A stretch of 64,000 nucleotides of DNA, from NCBI GenBank assembly GCA_965242785.1, contig CBDETA010000003.1, forward strand, positions 434,001 to 498,000. Reading direction: 5' to 3'. The notes under the pieces were generated by a model. That model was not told where the DNA came from, did not search any database, and saw only the letters and a list, made by a program, of their open reading frames with translations. This document shows, piece by piece, positions 60,516 to 64,000 of the stretch. Every line of letters begins with the position of its first letter. Within the stretch, counting starts at the first letter, position 1. Source of the DNA: Maricaulis sp965242785 (GTDB taxonomy: Bacteria > Pseudomonadota > Alphaproteobacteria > Caulobacterales > Maricaulaceae). The position numbers were made by a program, and so were the translations under genes.

Positions 60516-61436
60516 GTGAAAAAATTGCTTCGCAAGCCATTGATATTGCTGACTTTACTCTCGATCTGGGTTGGTGCCTGCACGTCGACCCCAGAGACCT
60601 ACCGAAGCTTCCCGCCCACGTCAGAGCGGTGGAGTGCAGCGTCCTCACAGCGGCCCCTGCCATCGACTGGTCGGCTCGATCCGACACATCTTATCGCGTC
60701 CTCATCTGAGCACCAGAAGGTCGGCCAACCTTATGCGGTGGCGGGGCGCACATACTACCCGGTTCGGAATGACACTTATGACGAGATTGGAATCGCTTCC
60801 TGGTATGGACCAACCTTTCATGGTCGGCCCACCGCGAATGGAGAGATCTTCGATCAGCACCTCATGACGGCGGCCCATACCACCTTGCCGATCCCCTCCA
60901 TCGCCGAAGTCACAAACCTGGAAAACGGTCGAAGCATTCTCGTTCGCGTCAACGACCGCGGGCCTTTCGTGGATGATCGGATCATTGATCTCAGCCGGGC
61001 TGCGGCGACCGAACTTGACTATATTGGTGCCGGCCTTGCCCGCGTGCGGGTTCGCTATCTGGGCCCGGCGTTTGCCAATGCTGCCCCTCCGCCGCGAGGG
61101 TGGGAGAATGGTGACACCGCCGCCTCGCCAGCACCACCTCCGGTGCCCGCCGCCATCGCGCCCACGCCCATTGCGCATACGCCCGCCGCTGTCCCCACCG
61201 GCGCCGCAGGCATTACCCTTCAGCTGGGGGCGTTCACCGATCCTGACAATGCACATCGGTTTGCCGAGCGTCTGAATGGCGCAGGAGACGTGTGGGTGCA
61301 GGCCGGCGCGTCCGATCAGGGTCCGGTCTACCGGGTTTATTTCGGCCGCTGGCAGGATGAAGCAAGTGCACACCAAGCTCGTGCCCGCTTGGCTGATTGG
61401 GGCATCTATGAGTCCCGGCTGGTCGCCCTGGACTGA
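60516..61436 (+). CDS. rlpA: RlpA-type septal lipoprotein (DPBB and SPOR)
   Basis: A 306-residue lipoprotein: WVGAC lipobox (Cys22), then a double-psi beta-barrel (about 85-180) with GIASWYGPTFHGRPTANGE, MTAAHTTLPIPS and VRVNDRGPFVDDRIIDLS, a Pro/Ala-rich linker, and a SPOR domain (about 230-306) with TLQLGAFTDPDNAHRFAERL. RlpA proteins are lytic transglycosylases or septal wall-binding proteins. Start GTG 60516; the ribosome site is weak. Followed by the carboxypeptidase gene, also cell wall related. Confidence 0.93.
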   Translation: MKKLLRKPLILLTLLSIWVGACTSTPETYRSFPPTSERWSAASSQRPLPSTGRLDPTHLIASSSEHQKVGQPYAVAGRTYYPVRNDTYDEIGIASWYGPTFHGRPTANGEIFDQHLMTAAHTTLPIPSIAEVTNLENGRSILVRVNDRGPFVDDRIIDLSRAAATELDYIGAGLARVRVRYLGPAFANAAPPPRGWENGDTAASPAPPPVPAAIAPTPIAHTPAAVPTGAAGITLQLGAFTDPDNAHRFAERLNGAGDVWVQAGASDQGPVYRVYFGRWQDEASAHQARARLADWGIYESRLVALD

Positions 61437-61534
61437 TCACAAGACGCGCGCCGCGCTGGACGCCATCGTCTTGCCGCGCTTGAATGCTGACCTCGCCTCA
61501 TCAGATTGATTGATTCCGGCAAGGGAGCCATTTC

Positions 61535-62683
61535 GTGCGCAGTATCCTTGGGATTTTTGCCATCATTCTCACCGCGACGCTGGCGCCGGTCCAATCCGCC
61601 ATAGCGCAGTATGAAACCGATGCAACGCATGCGGTCATCATGGACTATGAGACCGGCGCTGTTCTGTTCAGTCGCAATGGCGATGAACCCATGCCGCCGG
61701 CGTCGATGTCCAAGATGATGACGGTACTCATGGTTCTCGAGGCGCTGGAAGAAGGCTCGCTTTCGCTCGACGATGAACTGCCGGTGTCCGTCTATGCTTG
61801 GCAGACCGGGGGCGCGGCATCCGGCTCCTCGACGATGTTCCTCGACGTGAACAGCCGAGCGCGGGTCGAGGATCTGCTGCGCGGTGTCATCATCCAGTCC
61901 GGCAATGATGCCTGCATTGTGCTGGCCGAAGCGATCGGTGGCAGCGAGGCCGCCTTCGCAGACATGATGACGGAACGCGCTCATGAGCTGGGGCTGACCA
62001 GTGCCAGCTTTGCCAACTCCACCGGTTGGCCCGATCCAGACCAGCGCATCAGCGCACGGGATCTGGCCGAGCTTGCCCGGATCCTGATCCGGGATCATCC
62101 CGAATATTATGGCCTGTGGGCCGAACGGGAATTCACCTACAACGGCATCCGCCAGTATAACCGCAACCCGCTATTGGGTGTGTATTCCGGCGCCGATGGC
62201 CTGAAAACGGGCCATACCGAGGAAAGCGGTTACGGCCTTGTCGGCTCGGCCGAACGTGATGGTCAGCGCCGCATCATCGTGTTCAACGGCATGAGATCGA
62301 ATGCGGATCGTGCCGCGGAAGCCGAGCGGATGATGCGTTCGGCGATGTCCGATTACGCCATCTACAACCTTTTTGTCGCAGGGGACGAAATCGAGCACCG
62401 CGCCGAAGTCTTCATGGGCGAGGCCAGCACGGTCGGACTGCGGGTCGACAGGGATGTGGCCGTGGCTCTACACCGCCGCGCCCGCCGCGACATGCGTGTA
62501 AGTGTGAATTATGAAGGGCCGCTGTCAGCCCCTATCTCCGCAGGCGATGTGATTGCGACACTGCGTGTTGAGGCGCCCGGTTATGAACCGGTCGAGTACC
62601 CCCTGCTCGCCACGGAAGATGTGTCGCAAAAGGGCCTGATGGGCCGCATCGGTGCGGCTTTGGCGCACCTGATCCGGGGCTGA
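61535..62683 (+). CDS. dacA: D-alanyl-D-alanine carboxypeptidase (DacA/PBP5-6 type)
   Basis: A 382-residue low-mass penicillin-binding protein with a signal peptide. Active site: SMSK (Ser57-Lys60) with the nucleophile Ser57, QSGNDACIVLAEA (SxN) and DGLKTGHTEESGYGL (KTG). A C-terminal beta domain and an amphipathic tail (LMGRIGAALAHLIRG) anchor it to the inner membrane. The start is GTG at 61535 after GGGAG. tmk follows 6 bases later. Confidence 0.94.
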   Translation: MRSILGIFAIILTATLAPVQSAIAQYETDATHAVIMDYETGAVLFSRNGDEPMPPASMSKMMTVLMVLEALEEGSLSLDDELPVSVYAWQTGGAASGSSTMFLDVNSRARVEDLLRGVIIQSGNDACIVLAEAIGGSEAAFADMMTERAHELGLTSASFANSTGWPDPDQRISARDLAELARILIRDHPEYYGLWAEREFTYNGIRQYNRNPLLGVYSGADGLKTGHTEESGYGLVGSAERDGQRRIIVFNGMRSNADRAAEAERMMRSAMSDYAIYNLFVAGDEIEHRAEVFMGEASTVGLRVDRDVAVALHRRARRDMRVSVNYEGPLSAPISAGDVIATLRVEAPGYEPVEYPLLATEDVSQKGLMGRIGAALAHLIRG

Positions 62684-62689
62684 GCCAGC

Positions 62690-63322
62690 ATGAGGGGCAC
62701 GTTCATAACGCTGGAAGGCGGCGAGGGTGCCGGCAAGACCACGCTGATCAAGGCACTCTCGGCCTGGCTGGAAGAGCAGGGGCACCGCGTGATCATGACA
62801 CGCGAACCTGGCGGAACACCCGGCGCTGAGGTGTTGCGGGATATCCTGCTGACGGGGGCGACCGATCGCTGGTCTCCTGTCACTGAGGCCTTGTTGATGT
62901 ACGCCGCTCGCGTGGACCATGTGGAGCGCTTGATCGAGCCCGCGCTGCAAAGAGGCGACTGGGTGATTTCCGACCGGTTCGCCGATTCAACCCGCGCCTA
63001 TCAGGGAACCGCCGGCGGCGTGTCCCAGGACCGCATTGCCCAAATCCACGCAGCCGCTCTCGGGTCGTTTGAACCTGATCTCACCCTTGTTCTGGATCTC
63101 GACCCGGCGATCGGGATTGAACGAACCGTCGCGCGGGGTGAGGACGCAACGCGTTTCGAGCGCCTCGAGAACGGCTTCCATCAGCGCCTGCGCCAGTCTT
63201 TTTTGGATATTGCCGCAGCCGATCCTGACCGCTGTCTGGTGCTCGATGCCAGCCAGAGCGCGGAAACGGTGAAACAGCGCGCCATTGACGCCATTCGCGA
63301 GCGTCTGGGTCAGCCGGCATGA
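62690..63322 (+). CDS. tmk: Thymidylate kinase
   Basis: A 210-residue kinase making dTDP. Marks: FITLEGGEGAGKTTLIKALS (P-loop), TREPGGTPGAE, SDRFADSTRAYQG (the DRY/F motif) and the LID arm RGEDATRFERLENGFH. The ATG 62690 follows the carboxypeptidase by 6 bases. Overlaps holB by 4 bases (ATGA), a classic tmk-holB arrangement. Confidence 0.96.
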   Translation: MRGTFITLEGGEGAGKTTLIKALSAWLEEQGHRVIMTREPGGTPGAEVLRDILLTGATDRWSPVTEALLMYAARVDHVERLIEPALQRGDWVISDRFADSTRAYQGTAGGVSQDRIAQIHAAALGSFEPDLTLVLDLDPAIGIERTVARGEDATRFERLENGFHQRLRQSFLDIAAADPDRCLVLDASQSAETVKQRAIDAIRERLGQPA

Positions 63323-64000
63323 GCACGGACCCGGAGATCGGCTCCGACGTTCAGCCAGGCTGCCTTGCACCGCGTGAACGCTATGATCTGTTCGGGCATG
63401 CGGCTGCGGAAAGCGCTTTTGCCAAGGCCTGGCAGTCGGGTCGATTGCACCATGCCTGGATGATCACGGGGCCCCGCGGGGTCGGCAAGGCGAGTTTTGC
63501 CTGGCGCGCCGCACGACGCGTCATGGGCGCGCGGCCGATGGAGGAGGGTGGTCCTCTGGGATCCAGCCCGACAGACCCGGTTTGCAAACTGCTTGAAGCC
63601 GGCTCCAGTCCGGATCTACTGGTGCTGCGCCGGCCATGGGACGAAAGACGCAAGCGCTGGCGTGCCGAAATCACCGTTGAGGAAGCGCGCCGGGCCCCGC
63701 ATTTCTTCGAGATGAGTTCGGGCATCAAGGGCGGTTGGCGTGTCTGCATCATCGATGCGGCCGATGACATGAACACCAATGCCGCCAATGCAATCCTCAA
63801 GACTCTGGAGGAACCGCCTCAGCGGGGCGTCCTGTTTCTGGTCACCCACACCCCCGGACGTTTGCCGCCGACCATCCGGTCCCGATGCCGGCGGCTTGAC
63901 CTGAGACCGCCGACTGTCGAGCAAACCACACACTGGCTGACCGAAGTGACGGGCTGCGATCCCGACGAGGCCGAGGCGGCCGCCCGTCTGGGAGGCGGCG
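63319..64000 (+). CDS. holB: DNA polymerase III delta' subunit, 5' part (partial)
   Basis: The first 227 residues of an AAA+ clamp-loader subunit. ITGPRGVGKASFAWRAA is a P-loop, IDAADDMNTNAANAILKTLEEPP is the Walker B and sensor region, and TIRSRCRRLDL is the SRC arginine-finger motif. It is cut by the window edge. The start overlaps the tmk stop. Confidence 0.94.
   Translation, partial: MSTDPEIGSDVQPGCLAPRERYDLFGHAAAESAFAKAWQSGRLHHAWMITGPRGVGKASFAWRAARRVMGARPMEEGGPLGSSPTDPVCKLLEAGSSPDLLVLRRPWDERRKRWRAEITVEEARRAPHFFEMSSGIKGGWRVCIIDAADDMNTNAANAILKTLEEPPQRGVLFLVTHTPGRLPPTIRSRCRRLDLRPPTVEQTTHWLTEVTGCDPDEAEAAARLGGG

Overview
The window is one stretch of GC-rich, densely packed bacterial chromosome from an alphaproteobacterium. 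Supporting marks are an NDUFS4-like complex I accessory subunit, a class I polyhydroxyalkanoate synthase, a two-domain cold-shock protein, a large TonB-dependent receptor, the sdhE/recG/mfd neighbourhood and a PopA-like c-di-GMP protein of the kind known from stalked bacteria. A member of the Caulobacterales/Maricaulales (Hyphomonadaceae- or Maricaulis-like) is the most likely source; that placement is an inference. No prophage, transposase, CRISPR array or rRNA operon was seen.

1-10,300: end of a probable M1 peptidase and a DUF6702 protein, a Tat lipoprotein, a SET-domain protein, phaC, glpX and recJ, a divergent QueD-like protein, a double cold-shock-domain protein with a long AT-richer leader, a DUF192 protein, the NDUFS4-like subunit and tRNAs Glu(TTC), Pro(TGG) and Arg(TCT). 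10,268-17,700: a translationally coupled sulfur operon (cysteine synthase, sulfurtransferase, cystathionine beta-lyase type enzyme), DUF6134, photolyase, kdsA and a DUF3089 hydrolase. 17,800-28,600: DUF502, recG, sdhE, mfd, a PopA-like degenerate GGDEF protein, a CoA-transferase family III enzyme, a RIME-like intergenic repeat and a two-block pentapeptide-repeat protein. 28,610-29,217: a chain of RNA hairpins, including a strong terminator and a ribosome-site-masking stem, in front of an orphan 83-residue gene.

29,227-37,500: WYL regulator, YihY/BrkB, succinyl-CoA:3-ketoacid CoA-transferase (two subunits), an RND efflux permease followed by its adaptor, and an orphan protein. 37,677-38,925: DUF4386 and an AT-richer scar with a small orphan gene and a frameshifted companion. 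39,026-50,060: L-serine dehydratase, kynureninase and tryptophan dioxygenase, HupE/UreJ, an ACE-type (M2) dipeptidase, a 2OG-Fe(II) oxygenase-like protein, a M14 carboxypeptidase with YaiI, a DoxX-like protein and the MsrPQ methionine sulfoxide repair pair.

50,323-64,000: a soluble double-PAS chemotaxis transducer; a coupled three-gene operon of a GNAT-nitrilase fusion, a GNAT enzyme and a RimK-like ATP-grasp ligase, which is the best candidate for an uncharacterised small-peptide pathway; an entericidin-like lipoprotein; a CaCA exchanger; tRNA-Ser(TGA); a 1094-residue TonB-dependent receptor; then rlpA, a D-Ala-D-Ala carboxypeptidase, tmk and the start of holB, a cell-wall and replication cluster cut by the window edge.
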